Made by a program: the position numbers and the translations under genes
Shown here: piece by piece, positions 49,606 to 63,028 of the stretch
Position numbering within the stretch: the first letter of the stretch is position 1
Layout of the letters: each line of letters starts with the position of its first letter
The notes under the pieces: model-generated
Seen by the model: the letters and a program-made list of their open reading frames with translations, nothing else
The model's database searches: none
What the model was told of the DNA's origin: nothing
Source: Halomonas heilongjiangensis
GTDB taxonomy: Bacteria; Pseudomonadota; Gammaproteobacteria; Pseudomonadales; Halomonadaceae
Direction of reading: 5' to 3'
DNA length: 64,000 nucleotides
Assembly: GCF_002879645.1 (NCBI RefSeq)
Contig: NZ_PNRE01000061.1
Location: 19,926 to 83,925, forward strand

Positions 49606-51060
49606 TTACGACTGGGTGCCGCCGACGGTCAGCTCATCGAGCTTCAGCGTCGGCTGGCCGACGCCCACCGGCACGCCCTGCCCCTCCTTGCCGCAGACCC
49701 CGATACCGGTGTCCAGTTCCAGGTCGTGGCCGATCATCGACACCCGGCCCATGGCCTCCGGGCCGTTGCCGATCAGGGTCGCCCCCTTGACCGGCGCGGT
49801 GATGCGGCCGTCCTCGATCAGATAGGCCTCGCTCGCCGAGAAGACGAACTTGCCCGAGGTGATGTCGACCTGGCCGCCACCGAAGCTCACCGCGTAGAGG
49901 CCGCGCTTCACGCTGCGCAGGATCTCCTCCGGGTCGTCCTGCCCCGCCAGCATGTAGGTATTGGTCATGCGCGGCATCGGCAGGTGGGCGAAGGACTCGC
50001 GCCGGGCGTTGCCGGTGGGGGCCATGCCCATCAGCCGGGCATTGAGCTTGTCCTGCATGTAGCCGGTGAGGATGCCATCCTCGATCAGGGTAGTGCACTG
50101 CCCCGGCGTGCCTTCGTCGTCGACGCTCATGGAACCGCGCCGATCGGCCAGGGTGGCGTCGTCGACCACGGTCACGCCCGGCGAGGCGACTCGCTGTCCC
50201 ATGCGGCCGGCGAAGGCCGAGCTGCCCTTGCGGTTGAAGTCACCCTCCAGGCCATGCCCCACCGCCTCGTGGAGCAGGATGCCCGGCCAGCCCGGCCCCA
50301 GCACCACCGGCAACTGGCCGGCCGGGGCGTCGACCGCCTCCAGGTTGACCAGCGCCTGGCGTACCGCCTCCCGGGCGTAGCGCTCGGCGACATGCTCGTC
50401 ACGCAGCCGCGCCATGGAGTAGCGCCCACCACCCCCGGCGCTGCCACGCTCGCGGCGCCCGTTCCTGACCGCGATCACGCTGACGTTGAAGCGCACCAGC
50501 GGGCGAATGTCCGCCGCCAGGGTGCCGTCGCTGGCCCGCACCAGCACCACCTCGTGCACCCCGGTGAGCGAGGCGCTGACCTGGGCCACCGAGGGGTCGG
50601 CCGCCCGGGCCACCCGATCGGCCTGCTTGAGCATGGCGATCTTCTCCTCGGCGGACAGGCCGCAGAGCGGGTCCACCCCGCCGTAGCGGCTGTCTGCCTG
50701 CACCATCACCCGGGGGGAGACCGCGAGGCGGGTGCCGCTGCGCACGATGCCCGACGCGGTGCGCCCGGTCTCGGCCAGGGCCTCGCGGGTGATCTGGTTG
50801 GAGTAGGCGAAGCCGGTCTTCTCGCCGGCCATGGCGCGCACGCCCACCCCGCCGTCGATGTTGTAGCTGGCCTCCTTGACCTCGCCGTCCTCGAGCACCC
50901 AGCCCTCGTGCCAACTGCGCTGGAAGTAGAGGTCGGCGTAGTCGATGCCGGGGCCCAGGGCATGCCCCAGGCCCGCGTCCAGGGCGCCGAGATCGAGCCC
51001 GCCCGGGGTGAGCAGGATCTCGGCGGCGTCTTCGAGCAGGGAGTGATGGCGTGATGTCAT
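49606..51060 (-). CDS. tldD: TldD metalloprotease catalytic subunit
   Basis: A 484-residue TldD. The zinc motif HEAVGH (in [29 protein letters not shown] near residue 263) and the distal cysteine region [12 protein letters not shown] near residue 455 match the HExxxH...C signature. It works with PmbA and has been implicated in microcin/CcdA processing in E. coli. It overlaps yhdP by four bases (ATGA). In pseudomonads a nitrilase-family gene lies between these two; it is missing here. Confidence 0.97.
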   Translation of the reverse strand: MTSRHHSLLEDAAEILLTPGGLDLGALDAGLGHALGPGIDYADLYFQRSWHEGWVLEDGEVKEASYNIDGGVGVRAMAGEKTGFAYSNQITREALAETGRTASGIVRSGTRLAVSPRVMVQADSRYGGVDPLCGLSAEEKIAMLKQADRVARAADPSVAQVSASLTGVHEVVLVRASDGTLAADIRPLVRFNVSVIAVRNGRRERGSAGGGGRYSMARLRDEHVAERYAREAVRQALVNLEAVDAPAGQLPVVLGPGWPGILLHEAVGHGLEGDFNRKGSSAFAGRMGQRVASPGVTVVDDATLADRRGSMSVDDEGTPGQCTTLIEDGILTGYMQDKLNARLMGMAPTGNARRESFAHLPMPRMTNTYMLAGQDDPEEILRSVKRGLYAVSFGGGQVDITSGKFVFSASEAYLIEDGRITAPVKGATLIGNGPEAMGRVSMIGHDLELDTGIGVCGKEGQGVPVGVGQPTLKLDELTVGGTQS

Positions 51061-54000
51061 TCGGCGCTTTCCACGGATATCTGGGGCGAGGTCCAGGGAC
51101 CCCGCACGCGGTAATGGACTCGGGTCACCCGGTCGATGGCGTCACCGAACAGGCGGTCGGCGAGGAACAGGGCACCACCGATCACCGGCGCACCGGCGAT
51201 CACGGCGGCCAGCGGCAGGTTACGACTCACCGGCACTGTGACGCCCAGGCGCTGGTCGAGTTCCCGCCGCGCCAGGTCCACCGTGCCCTCCAGGGTGAAG
51301 AAGGTGGCCGGCCCGTCGACCTCCACCGGCCCTCGTGTCTCCAGAATCCCACCATACAGGGTCGCGGCGCCGGTGACACTGTCGAAGGCGGTGCCCTGGC
51401 CGGTGACATCGGAGAAATCGAGCCGCAGGCGTCGCACCAGATTGTCGACGTTGAGCAGCCCCACCAGGCGCGCCGAGGGCGACTCGATGTTGACGAAACG
51501 CCCGTCGCGCAGCAGCACCTCGATGCTGCCGCGGGAGCGCTCCAGGGCGAATTGCCAGGGCGCTCCTGGCCAGGCGAGCTGGCTGGAGACCCGGGTCTCG
51601 CGGTTGCGGATCGACACCGGCTGACCGAGCCGCTCCAGCGCGGTGCCGAGGTCGCGGCCATCCAGGTCGAGCCGTGCCCGACTCAGGCTGTCGGCGGGGC
51701 CGGCGGCTTCCCAGACCAGCTCTCCTCGCGCCGAGACCTCGCCCAGGGTCAGCCCCAGGGGCGCGATGGTCAAGCGCTCGGGCGTCGCCCGCCAGCGGGT
51801 CGTGAGCGGGCCGAAGCGCCGCCCCTGGTACTCGATATCGGCGACGCGCAGGCGGCCGTCGGGCAGCCGTCCGGCCCAGTCCGGCAGCGGTGCCGGCGCC
51901 GGCGGCGTGGCGACCTCGTCCAGCAGCGCCCCACCGGCACCGGCCCGAGGCATCAGGCCGTCCAGGGTCAGGCGCATCAGCGCGATGTCGAGGGAATCCT
52001 CGAGCCCGGGGCGATAGTCGAGCTGCCCTTCGACCAGGCTACCGTCCAGCGCCAATCGCCAGCCACCACCGAGCTGAGGCCGTCCGTCGAGATACAGCGA
52101 CCCCAGGCAGCGCCCCTCGTGTTCCAGGCAGTTGGTCTCGAGCCCGATGGCCCTCAGGGTCGCGGCCACCCCATCATCGGCCCCGCCCCCGCCTCCCTGG
52201 CCGACGTCCAGCACCGAGAGCGCCTCGCCCCAGGCGGCCAGATCGAGCCTCGGCCGATAGGCTTCCACCCACCAGCCCTCGCTCTCCGGCCAGGGCGTGA
52301 CCGGCGAGCGACCGATCCAGACCTGGCCCTGGCCGATCTCGGAGCCGGCGAGTTCCCGCCAGCGCAGGTTCACCTGCTCGCCCAGCCGGCCTTCGAGCCG
52401 GCCATCCGTCAGGCCCATATCGAGTCGCAGCGGCTCGCGCTGATCCGGGGTCTTGCCCAGAGGGGCCGGCAAGGCAATGCCCAGCCCCTCGAGCGAGCTC
52501 GAGAGGCTCAGGGTACTGGCCTGCTCGCCGATCGCCAGACGCCCCTGCCAGGGGAACTGTCCTTCGAGCAGGTCATCGAGCGCCGCCACGCCGGTCCAGC
52601 GGACCAGGCCGGCGGCCGTGGCGGTGCCGGCCAGGTCGAGGCCGCCGCCCAGGGTATCGATCTCGGCCTGCACCGGCCCACCGAGCAGCCGGCCCTCGAG
52701 GCGCCCCTCGAGCCCGCCCTCCTCGCCGCGCTGGCGCCAGGCCAGCGGGCCATCGAGATCGCTGAAGGCCAGCGCCAGCGGCCGGTACTCCAGCCGGTCG
52801 AAGGTGACATCGGTGTCGATATCGAGCGCCAGCGCCTCCGGCTCGCCCAGCGGCAGCGACAGCGCCAGACGCCCCGCGGCGCTGCCCTCGCCCTGCCACG
52901 CCTCCACCGCCTCGATCCCTTCCACCGGCATCGCCAGCAGGTAGCGGCGCAGCGCCTCGGCCGAGGCCTCGAGCTCGCCGCTCACCTCGAGGTGCTCGTC
53001 GACCAGCGAGACGTGGCCGTCGCGGGCTTCGACGCCGTGGCTCTCGGCCCGCTCGACGGTCGCCTCGAGCGTGGTGTCCTGCAGGGTCAGGTGCCCCTCC
53101 AGCGCCTCCAGCGCCGGCCACTCCGGTGCGAAGGGCAAGCGCCCCTCCTCGATGGTGAGCGCCAGGCCGAAGGAGGGATCGACCCTGGCCGCCCCGCCGG
53201 CCAGCGGCAGGTGCAGCCGCAATGAGCCCTCGGGCACACGCCCCGCCACGCCCGCGCCCAGCCACTCGGTGAGCTCCTCGCCCATGATCCCGACCGGCAG
53301 CCAGTCGAGCAGCGGGGTATCGATGGCATCCACGTCGCGAAAACCCAGCGTCAGCCCGAACCCACCCCGTTGCCCGCCCCCCACCGAGAGGCCGAAGCCA
53401 CCCCGCGTCTCGGCGCCGTTCCAGCCCACGCTGAGGTTCCGGCCACTGACGGAACTGCGTGGCCCATCGTAGGTCCAGAGCACCTCGCCACTGGCGTGGG
53501 AGAGTGTCATGGGGGCGGCAAAGACCTCGGGAAAGTACAGTTCGGCGCCATCGTTGCCGACGAAGCTCACCCGGCCATTCAGGTCCCGGGCCTCGACCCA
53601 CACGTCGAATGGCCCCCCGCCGGGGGCCTGCTCCCAGGGCGAGACCGCCATGTCATGGACCCCCGCCCGGGCCAGCCAGTGCCCATTCTCGCGCCCCACT
53701 CCCAGCCCGGTCACCCGGCCGCGGGGGGCCAGGCTGGCCACCGCCCGGGACAGCGCTTCCGGCAGCGGCAGGCGATCGCGCCAGGCAGCCAGGGAGCCGA
53801 GTTCGAATTCGCTGGTATTGAGCCACCACCCGTCGTCATTGCCTCGCAGGTGCCAGTAGGACGGCAGGGCCGGCCCCTCCGTCTCGGCCAGTTCCACCGG
53901 CGCGTCCCAGTCGGCACTGCCGGCGTCTCCCTCGAACCAGGCCTCCCAGCCGTCGTCGCCCCGCAGCCACTGGCCGCGGGCGGCGACGCTCTCGAGCACG

Positions 54001-54920
54001 ATGGTCCGCAGCGCGCCGTCGCCGTTGTGGTGGCTCATGGCCAGCAGTGGCGCGTCCAGGTCGAGGCGCGCATCGGCAAGCTTGCCGCGGTGCCAACGGC
54101 CCCACAGCCGCGCATCCCCGCTGGCCGTCTCGAGGCGCATGGGATCGTTGCGTCCCAGCACCTCGACCAGCCCCAGCAGGCTGCCGAGGGCCACGTCGGC
54201 CTGCAGGGCGGCGCTGAAGTCGCGCAGCCCCGAGGGGCCGGGGAAGATGTCCAGCGCCACCTGCATGGCGACCCGCTCCCGGATCCGCTCCTGGTCCTCG
54301 ATCCGCACCTCGCCCTCCAGGTGGGCGTGGCGGGCGTCCCCGGTCATCAGCAGCCGCGGCGCATGCAGCACCTCGCGCTTCTCCTGGCCGTGCAGCACCA
54401 GGCGGAGATCCTCGACCCAGGCGCGCTGACGCAGCAGCAACCCGACCCAGAAATCGAGACGATCCAGGTCGAACGCCACGTCGGGCTTGAGTTCGGGGGG
54501 AAGTCGGGCCGGATCGGGCCACTGCCAACGCCCCTGTCGATCCTGGTAGAGGTGCAGCGTCACCCCCTGCAGGCGGGCATCCGCCACCACCGGCACGCCC
54601 TCGCGCAGGCTGGCCAGGGTATCCAGCCGCAACCGACCGCCCTCGACCTCGATCAAGGGCGTGTGGCCGAGGCCCTCCCGGGAACGGACGGTCAGGCCGG
54701 AGAGCTCCAGCATGGGATCGACTCTTGCCAGGCGAGTGTCGAGCTCACGGATCTGCACCACGGCACCGAAGCGTGACGAGAGCAGCGCCTCGAGTCTCGG
54801 CGTGGCGCCCTCGGCCAGGCCGAGGGCCAACCGCAGCAGGACCAGCACGAGGGCCACCATCGCCAGCAGCAACGCCGCCAGCGTCAGAACCCAGCGCGAC
54901 AGCAGGCGAATCCGAGGCAT
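51057..54920 (-). CDS. yhdP: AsmA-like intermembrane phospholipid transport protein YhdP
   Basis: A 1287-residue giant of the TamB/YhdP/YdbH group, with one N-terminal membrane helix (residues 11-33) and a long beta-rich periplasmic groove (DUF3971 and AsmA_2 C-terminal region, e.g. [31 protein letters not shown]). Such proteins bridge inner and outer membranes and move phospholipids. Length fits E. coli YhdP. It lies downstream of rng by four bases and overlaps tldD by four. Confidence 0.93.
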   Translation of the reverse strand: MPRIRLLSRWVLTLAALLLAMVALVLVLLRLALGLAEGATPRLEALLSSRFGAVVQIRELDTRLARVDPMLELSGLTVRSREGLGHTPLIEVEGGRLRLDTLASLREGVPVVADARLQGVTLHLYQDRQGRWQWPDPARLPPELKPDVAFDLDRLDFWVGLLLRQRAWVEDLRLVLHGQEKREVLHAPRLLMTGDARHAHLEGEVRIEDQERIRERVAMQVALDIFPGPSGLRDFSAALQADVALGSLLGLVEVLGRNDPMRLETASGDARLWGRWHRGKLADARLDLDAPLLAMSHHNGDGALRTIVLESVAARGQWLRGDDGWEAWFEGDAGSADWDAPVELAETEGPALPSYWHLRGNDDGWWLNTSEFELGSLAAWRDRLPLPEALSRAVASLAPRGRVTGLGVGRENGHWLARAGVHDMAVSPWEQAPGGGPFDVWVEARDLNGRVSFVGNDGAELYFPEVFAAPMTLSHASGEVLWTYDGPRSSVSGRNLSVGWNGAETRGGFGLSVGGGQRGGFGLTLGFRDVDAIDTPLLDWLPVGIMGEELTEWLGAGVAGRVPEGSLRLHLPLAGGAARVDPSFGLALTIEEGRLPFAPEWPALEALEGHLTLQDTTLEATVERAESHGVEARDGHVSLVDEHLEVSGELEASAEALRRYLLAMPVEGIEAVEAWQGEGSAAGRLALSLPLGEPEALALDIDTDVTFDRLEYRPLALAFSDLDGPLAWRQRGEEGGLEGRLEGRLLGGPVQAEIDTLGGGLDLAGTATAAGLVRWTGVAALDDLLEGQFPWQGRLAIGEQASTLSLSSSLEGLGIALPAPLGKTPDQREPLRLDMGLTDGRLEGRLGEQVNLRWRELAGSEIGQGQVWIGRSPVTPWPESEGWWVEAYRPRLDLAAWGEALSVLDVGQGGGGGADDGVAATLRAIGLETNCLEHEGRCLGSLYLDGRPQLGGGWRLALDGSLVEGQLDYRPGLEDSLDIALMRLTLDGLMPRAGAGGALLDEVATPPAPAPLPDWAGRLPDGRLRVADIEYQGRRFGPLTTRWRATPERLTIAPLGLTLGEVSARGELVWEAAGPADSLSRARLDLDGRDLGTALERLGQPVSIRNRETRVSSQLAWPGAPWQFALERSRGSIEVLLRDGRFVNIESPSARLVGLLNVDNLVRRLRLDFSDVTGQGTAFDSVTGAATLYGGILETRGPVEVDGPATFFTLEGTVDLARRELDQRLGVTVPVSRNLPLAAVIAGAPVIGGALFLADRLFGDAIDRVTRVHYRVRGPWTSPQISVESAE

Positions 54921-54924
54921 GGGC

Positions 54925-56388
54925 TTACATCAGCACGATGTCGTACTGCTCCTGGGAATAGTGGATCTCGACCTGGAAGCGAATGGTCTTGGCGATGAAG
55001 GCCTCCAGGTCGGCCACCGCCGCCGACTCCTCGTCGAGCAGTCGATCGACCACCGACTGCGATGCCAGCACCATGTAGGTCTCGGGACCGTAGGCACGCT
55101 CCTCGCGAAGGATCTCGCGGAATATCTCGTAGCAGACCGTCTCCGGGGTCTTCAGGGTGCCGCGACCATGGCAGGTGGCGCAGGGTTCGCAGAGCGTCTG
55201 CTCGAGGCTCTCGCGGGTACGCTTGCGGGTCAACTGGACCAGCCCCAGCTCGGTCACCCCGGTGCACTTGGTCTTGGCGTGATCCCGCTCCAGCGCCTTC
55301 TCCAGCACCCGCAGCACCTGACGCTGGTGCTCCGGGTCCTCCATGTCGATGAAGTCGATGATGATGATGCCGCCCAGGTTGCGCAGGCGCAGCTGCCGGG
55401 CGATGGCCGTGGCGGCCTCGAGGTTGGTCTTGAAGATCGTCTCCTCGAGGTTGCGGTGCCCCACGTAGCCGCCGGTATTGACATCGATGGTGGTCATCGC
55501 CTCGGTGGGATCGATGACCAGATAGCCTCCCGATTTCAGCTGCACCTTGCGCCCCAGCGCCTTCTGGATCTCGTCCTCGACGCTGTAGAGGTCGAAGATC
55601 GGGCGCTCGCCGGCATAGTGCTCGATGCGCCCCACCGAATCGGGCATGAACTCCTCGGCGAACTCGACCAGCTTGACGTAGTTCTCCCGGGAGTCGATGC
55701 GCACCTTCTCGATCTCGTCGCGCATCACGTCGCGCAGGGTCCGCATGAACAGTGGCAGGTCATCGTAGATCACGCTGGGCGCCGGGGCGGTGACCTTGCG
55801 TTCGCTCACCTTGCGCCACAGTCGCAGGAGGAAGTGCATGTCGCTGGTGAGCTCCTCCTCCCCGACCCCCTCGGCGGCGGTGCGCACGATGAAGCCCCCG
55901 GTGACCTCCAGTTGCTGGCCGGACTGGGCCTCCTCGAGCGCTCCGCGTAACCGTTCGCGCTCGCGCTCGTCCTCAATGCGCTGGGAGACCCCGTGATGGG
56001 GCGAGTCGGGCATATAGACCAGGTAGCGGGAGGGCACCGAGAGATGGGTGGTCAGCCGCGCGCCCTTGGAACCGATGGGATCCTTGGTCACCTGCACCAC
56101 CAGGGCCTGCCCTTCGTGAAGCAGCGCCCCGATGGCGACCTGCTCCTCGGCCGGGGTACCCGGCGGCATCACCTCGTGAGCATGGATGAAGGCCGCCCGG
56201 TCCAGGCCGATGTCGACGAAGGCCGCCTGCATCCCGGGCAACACGCGCACCACCCGCCCCTTGTAGATATTGCCGACGATGCCCCGGCGTCGCGAGCGCT
56301 CGATGAAGGCCTCCTGCAGCACGCCGTTCTCCACCACGGCCACTCGGGTTTCCATCGGCGTCAGGTTGATGAGTACTTCACCGCTCAT
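54925..56388 (-). CDS. rng: Ribonuclease G
   Basis: A 487-residue endoribonuclease of the RNase E/G family, processing 16S rRNA 5' ends and degrading mRNAs. It has an N-terminal S1 domain (about residues 38-120), catalytic aspartates in IIIIDFIDMEDPEHQRQVL near residue 345, and the zinc-link CEPCATCHGRGTL near residue 410. It lacks the long C-terminal scaffold of RNase E. AAGGA precedes the ATG. Confidence 0.97.
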   Translation of the reverse strand: MSGEVLINLTPMETRVAVVENGVLQEAFIERSRRRGIVGNIYKGRVVRVLPGMQAAFVDIGLDRAAFIHAHEVMPPGTPAEEQVAIGALLHEGQALVVQVTKDPIGSKGARLTTHLSVPSRYLVYMPDSPHHGVSQRIEDERERERLRGALEEAQSGQQLEVTGGFIVRTAAEGVGEEELTSDMHFLLRLWRKVSERKVTAPAPSVIYDDLPLFMRTLRDVMRDEIEKVRIDSRENYVKLVEFAEEFMPDSVGRIEHYAGERPIFDLYSVEDEIQKALGRKVQLKSGGYLVIDPTEAMTTIDVNTGGYVGHRNLEETIFKTNLEAATAIARQLRLRNLGGIIIIDFIDMEDPEHQRQVLRVLEKALERDHAKTKCTGVTELGLVQLTRKRTRESLEQTLCEPCATCHGRGTLKTPETVCYEIFREILREERAYGPETYMVLASQSVVDRLLDEESAAVADLEAFIAKTIRFQVEIHYSQEQYDIVLM

Positions 56389-56421
56389 GCGGAAATCCTT
56401 GTCCAGAGGTCTCTGAAAACA

Positions 56422-57021
56422 TTATGACATAGCCCCGTCCCGGAAGGCCCCGCCCCAGATCGGCACGCCCTGACGTACCAGCAGGGCCGCGACCTCGAAC
56501 AGCGGCAGCCCCACCACCGCCGAATGGCTGCCCTCGATGCACGCGACGAACACCGCCGCGAGGCCCTGGATGGCGTACCCTCCCGCCTTGTCCGCGGGTT
56601 CTCCGGTGTCCCAGTAGGCATCGATCTCGGCAGCGCCGATCGCGCGCATGACGACGCGTGACGAGACACAGGTCTCGAGCAGCCCCGCCGGTCCAGTCAC
56701 CGCCGCCGCGGTGAGCACCTCGTGGTCGCGCCCCGACAGCGAACGCAGCATGGCGGCGGCGTGCTCCCGGTCGCGGGGCTTGCCGAGGACCTCGCCGTCG
56801 CGCACCACGGCGGTGTCGGCGCCGAGCGTCGGTAGCGGCGAGTGTCGCGCCCCGGCCTGGGCCTTGGCTCGTGCCAGACGGACCACATAGTCGGCGGGCG
56901 CCTCACCGGGCAGCGGCGTCTCGTCGACGTCCACCGGGCACACCTCCACCGGCACGCCGATCGAACCCAGCAGCGCGCGGCGGCGGGGCGAGGCGGAGGC
57001 GAGGCAGAGGTGAGCGGTCAT
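56422..57021 (-). CDS. maf: Maf-family nucleoside triphosphate pyrophosphatase (YhdE type)
   Basis: A 199-residue Maf/HAM1-like protein with [21 protein letters not shown] at the start and [24 protein letters not shown] near residue 65. YhdE-type members hydrolyse dTTP, UTP and modified nucleotides. Its place between mreD and rng is conserved and supports the YhdE subgroup. Confidence 0.95.
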   Translation of the reverse strand: MTAHLCLASASPRRRALLGSIGVPVEVCPVDVDETPLPGEAPADYVVRLARAKAQAGARHSPLPTLGADTAVVRDGEVLGKPRDREHAAAMLRSLSGRDHEVLTAAAVTGPAGLLETCVSSRVVMRAIGAAEIDAYWDTGEPADKAGGYAIQGLAAVFVACIEGSHSAVVGLPLFEVAALLVRQGVPIWGGAFRDGAMS

Positions 57022-57031
57022 GGCGCCTCCA

Positions 57032-57520
57032 TCACTCCCTGGCCAGCCGGCGGCCCAGGGCCTCGAACAGCGTGGTCAGCCAGGGCCAGAGCGCCGCGCC
57101 GATCAGCGACGGCAGCAGGAACGACAGGTGAATGGAAAAGGGGCCCAGCAGGGTGCGCAGCCACTGCTCGGCGAGCTGCACGGTACCGAGCAGGACGAAG
57201 ATCAGCACCGCCTGCTGGAGCAGCGAATAGGCCCGGAAACGCGGGTAGACCAGCGCACAGAGGAAGGCCAGCAGCGAGAAGATCAGCGCGTTCTGCCCAA
57301 GCGTGACGCCTTCGATCAGGTCGAGCAGGATACCCAGCGTGAAGCCGTGCAGCACGCCGACCCTGAGCGGTGCCTTCATGCACCAGTAGATCAGCATCAG
57401 GCCCAGCCAGTCCGGGCGCCAGATCTGCCAGCCATCGGCCAGCGGCATCACCTGCAGGCAGAGCGCCAGCAGCAGGGTCAGCCAGATCCAGAGCAGGCTG
57501 GCAGACGACGAGGTGGGCAT
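57032..57520 (-). CDS. mreD: Rod shape-determining protein MreD
   Basis: A 162-residue integral membrane protein with five to six hydrophobic helices, a member of the elongasome. The sequence is weakly conserved; [38 protein letters not shown] and [23 protein letters not shown] are typical. It overlaps mreC by one base (TGATG). Confidence 0.94.
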   Translation of the reverse strand: MPTSSSASLLWIWLTLLLALCLQVMPLADGWQIWRPDWLGLMLIYWCMKAPLRVGVLHGFTLGILLDLIEGVTLGQNALIFSLLAFLCALVYPRFRAYSLLQQAVLIFVLLGTVQLAEQWLRTLLGPFSIHLSFLLPSLIGAALWPWLTTLFEALGRRLARE

Positions 57521-58446
57521 CAGGGCTCCTCCTCGTCGTCGGGCAGGCCAACGAGCCGGCGGGCCGCTTCCCGCGCCTCCACGGAGAGCTCCAGCTCCCA
57601 GCCGTCCTCGTCCGGCACCGGGGCCGCGGGCGGCGGGAAGAGCAGCAGGAAGTGACGCGAGCGCTGTAGCTGGGCCACCGGCGTGGCCGTGACGCGGGCG
57701 AAGGGCTGACCGGGATCGTGGACGACCTCGGCGACCCGCGCCACCGGATAACCGGCGGGAAAGCGGCCAGCCAGGCCCGAGGTGACCAGCAGGTCGCCCT
57801 CGCGGATGTCGGCGGTGTCGGGGACATGCAACACGTTCAGGCCCTGGTAGTTGCCGGTGCCCTGGACGATGAAGCGCAGGCCGTTGCGATTGACCTGCAC
57901 CGGCAGCGCATGGCTGGCATCAGCCAGCAACAGCACGCGGCTGGAGTAGGCCGATACCGCCGTGACCTGGCCGACCAGCCCCGAGGCGTCCATCACCGGC
58001 TGGCCCACATAGACGCCGTTGCGTCGCCCCCGGTCGATCACCATCTGGTGGGAGAAGGGATCGGAGTCCAGCGACAGCAGCTCGCCGGTGATGAAGGGCA
58101 CGTCGTTCTGACCCGAGGCCGCCAGCAGTTCGCGCAGGCGCACGTTCTCGGCGGTCAGGCTGGCCATGCGCTGCACCCGATGCGAGAGCGTCAGGATCTG
58201 TTCGCGCAGTCGACGATTCTCGTCCACCAGTGCCCGCTGGTCGGAGAGCGCCAGCGAGCCCCAGTTGAGGACGTCACTCGGGACGCTGACTACCCACTGG
58301 ATGGGCGCCACCAGGGTGGAAAGCTGGGCACGGACGGCCTCCATGCGCGTGAATCGTGTGTCGACGAACATCAGCACGGACGCCACCAGCGCGCACAGCA
58401 GCATGCGATAGACGGGCAGCGGTCCGTGCGAGAACAGCGGTTTAAT
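57520..58446 (-). CDS. mreC: Rod shape-determining protein MreC (apparent ATT start)
   Basis: A 308-residue bitopic periplasmic scaffold of the elongasome. It has a short N-terminus, one membrane helix (about residues 14-30), a coiled coil (residues 70-112) and the beta-barrel MreC domain. The first ATG (58404) lies within the membrane helix. Upstream codons read IKPLFSHGPLPVYR, clearly equivalent to the E. coli MreC N-terminus MKPIFSRGPSLQIR. No ATG, GTG or TTG exists in this frame before the stop near 58480; the codon aligned with Met is ATT, preceded by a G-rich GGGGGGA. Residues after 58404 are certain; the ATT start is inferred. Confidence 0.9.
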   Translation of the reverse strand: MKPLFSHGPLPVYRMLLCALVASVLMFVDTRFTRMEAVRAQLSTLVAPIQWVVSVPSDVLNWGSLALSDQRALVDENRRLREQILTLSHRVQRMASLTAENVRLRELLAASGQNDVPFITGELLSLDSDPFSHQMVIDRGRRNGVYVGQPVMDASGLVGQVTAVSAYSSRVLLLADASHALPVQVNRNGLRFIVQGTGNYQGLNVLHVPDTADIREGDLLVTSGLAGRFPAGYPVARVAEVVHDPGQPFARVTATPVAQLQRSRHFLLLFPPPAAPVPDEDGWELELSVEAREAARRLVGLPDDEEEP

Positions 58447-58487
58447 AGTCGATCCCCCCGCACCAGGCCTGCGTCCTGCTCAGAGCG

Positions 58488-59537
<1,050 letters not shown>

Positions 59538-59652
59538 CTAGTGCAGTCCGGGAACCCTATGCGGATGCAAACGGTATCACCGCGGCCCCCCAGCAGCAAG
59601 CGAAAGCCCCCGGCATGGGCGCCCGCCGGACCTGCCCGCGAGGCGCCGGATG

Positions 59653-59661
59653 TGGTACCTT
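59653..59661 (+). promoter_or_regulatory. Weak extended -10 candidate for gatCAB
   Basis: TGGTACCTT lies 45 bp before the gatC ATG, with no good -35. The 180-bp mreB-gatC gap (59526-59705) otherwise shows nothing definite. Confidence 0.25.
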
Positions 59662-59705
59662 TTGCGGTCATTTCCATGACCCACCCCGTTCGAGGAACCC
59701 TGATC

Positions 59706-59993
59706 ATGGCGCTTGAACACGCAGAGGTGATGCGGGCCGCCCACCTGGCCCGGCTCGGCCTGAACGACGACGAGGCGGCCCGTTATGTGGACGACCTCGG
59801 CCGCATCCTCGCGATGGTCGACCAGTTGCAGAGCCTGGACACCGCCGACGTCGCCCCCCTCGCCCACCCACTGGACGCCACCCAGCGCCTGCGCGCCGAC
59901 GAGGTCACCGAGCCAAACCGCCGCGACGATTTCCAGCGCTGCGCTCCGGCGGTCGAGAAGGGCCTCTACCTGGTCCCCCGGGTAGTGGAATGA
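59706..59993 (+). CDS. gatC: Aspartyl/glutamyl-tRNA amidotransferase subunit C
   Basis: A 95-residue GatC, the small subunit that wraps GatA and GatB. The pattern [39 protein letters not shown] and the C-terminal [18 protein letters not shown] are diagnostic. The ATG at 59706 gives the family length; a much longer open frame upstream is antisense to mreB and not coding. Confidence 0.95.
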   Translation: MALEHAEVMRAAHLARLGLNDDEAARYVDDLGRILAMVDQLQSLDTADVAPLAHPLDATQRLRADEVTEPNRRDDFQRCAPAVEKGLYLVPRVVE

Positions 59994-60043
59994 CTCTCCC
60001 GGCACCTTCCGTTCCCGGCAAGCTTTGACGGAGCCCTTGGCCC

Positions 60044-61503
60044 ATGCATGACAAGACACTCAGCGAACTCGCCGCCGCCCTCGAGGCCGGCGAGTTCTCG
60101 AGCCGCGAGTTGACGGCGCACCTGCTCGCCCGCATCGAGCGCTTCGACGACGACCTCAACAGCTTTATCACCATTACACCGGAACCCGCGCTGGAGGCGG
60201 CGGACCGGGCCGATGCCGCCCGCGCGGCGGGCAAGGCCGGCCCGCTCACCGGCCTGCCCCTGGCGCTCAAGGACATCTTCTGCACCACCGGCGTCAAGAC
60301 CAGCGCCGGCTCGCGGATGCTCGACACCTTCGTCGCCCCCTACGACGCCACCGTGGTCGAGAGGCTCAAGGCCGCCGGCACCGTGAGCCTGGGCAAGACC
60401 AACATGGACGAGTTCGCCATGGGCTCCTCCAACGAGAACAGCTACTACGGCCCGGTGAAGAACCCCTGGGACCCCGCCGCGGTGCCCGGCGGCTCCTCCG
60501 GCGGCAGCGCCGCCGCGGTGGCCGCCGGCCTGGTACCCGCCGCCATGGGCACCGACACCGGCGGCTCGATCCGCCAGCCGGCGGCCTTCTGCGGCATCAC
60601 CGGCCTCAAGCCCACCTACGGCCGGGTCTCGCGCTACGGCATCATCGCCTACGCCTCGAGCCTCGATCAGGCCGGCCCCATGGCGCGCACGGCCGAGGAC
60701 TGCGCCCGGCTGCTCGGCGCCATCGCCGGCCATGACCTGCGGGACTCCACCAGCGTGGCCCGCGGCGTGCCCGACTACACCGGGGAGCTCGAGGCCCCCC
60801 TGACCGGCCTGAAGATCGGCCTGCCGCGCGAATACTTCGGCGACGGCCTCGACCCCGAGGTGGAAGCCGCGGTGCGCGAGGCGGTGAAGGTCTACGAGTC
60901 GCTGGGGGCCAGCGTGCGCGAGGTCAGCCTGCCGCATACCCACTACGCGATACCGGCCTACTACGTGATCGCCCCGGCCGAGGCCTCCTCCAACCTGTCG
61001 CGCTACGACGGGGTGCGCTTCGGGCATCGCTGCGACAACCCGCAGGACCTGATCGACCTCTACAAGCGGTCGCGGGCCGAGGGCTTCGGCGAGGAGGTCA
61101 AGCGACGCATCCTGATCGGCACCCACACCCTCTCCGAGGGCTTCTTCGACGCCTACTACAAGAAGGCCCAGCAGGTCCGCCGGTTGATCCGCCAGGACTT
61201 CCTCGACGCCTTCGAGGAGGTCGACGTGCTGATGGGGCCGGCCTCGCCGACCCCGGCCTTCGACCTGGGCGCCAACAAGGACCCGGTGTCGATGTACCTG
61301 CAGGACATCTACACCATCGCCGTCAACCTGGCCGGCATCCCCGGCATCAGCGTGCCGGCCGGCTTCGCGGGGCGTCGCCCGGTGGGGCTGCAGATCCTCG
61401 GCACCCACTTCGCCGAGGCGCGCCTGCTCAACGTCGCGCACCGCTTCCAGCAGGCCACCGACTGGCACTGCCGCCGTCCGGCCATCGCCGAGGAGACCGT
61501 CTG

Positions 61504-61504
<1 letters not shown>
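60044..61504 (+). CDS. gatA: Aspartyl/glutamyl-tRNA amidotransferase subunit A
   Basis: A 486-residue amidase-signature enzyme that releases ammonia from glutamine. The Ser-cisSer-Lys triad is evident: lysine in [11 protein letters not shown] near residue 76, and [36 protein letters not shown] near residue 148. Together with GatB it amidates misacylated Asp-tRNA(Asn) and/or Glu-tRNA(Gln). It lies 50 bp after gatC and shares a TGATG junction with gatB. Confidence 0.98.
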
Positions 61505-62958
<1,454 letters not shown>

Positions 62959-63028
62959 GACGCGACGGGAGGAGTGTCGCCCGGCAGCGTCCGGGCGACG
63001 GCCACCGCCGGAACAAGAGGACATTCGG

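Noticed and set aside
51051..53225. 724-codon open frame antisense to yhdP, and similar long antisense frames over ftsI (15549-17384), lpoA (19638-21248), petB (24616-26397), murA (33716-35650) and yrbG-kdsD (39254-41011)
   Set aside because: They are shadows of GC-rich coding sequence with third-position bias. The translations are low-complexity (H, Q, R, G rich), have no family signature and no ribosome binding site, while the opposite strand encodes well-known proteins.
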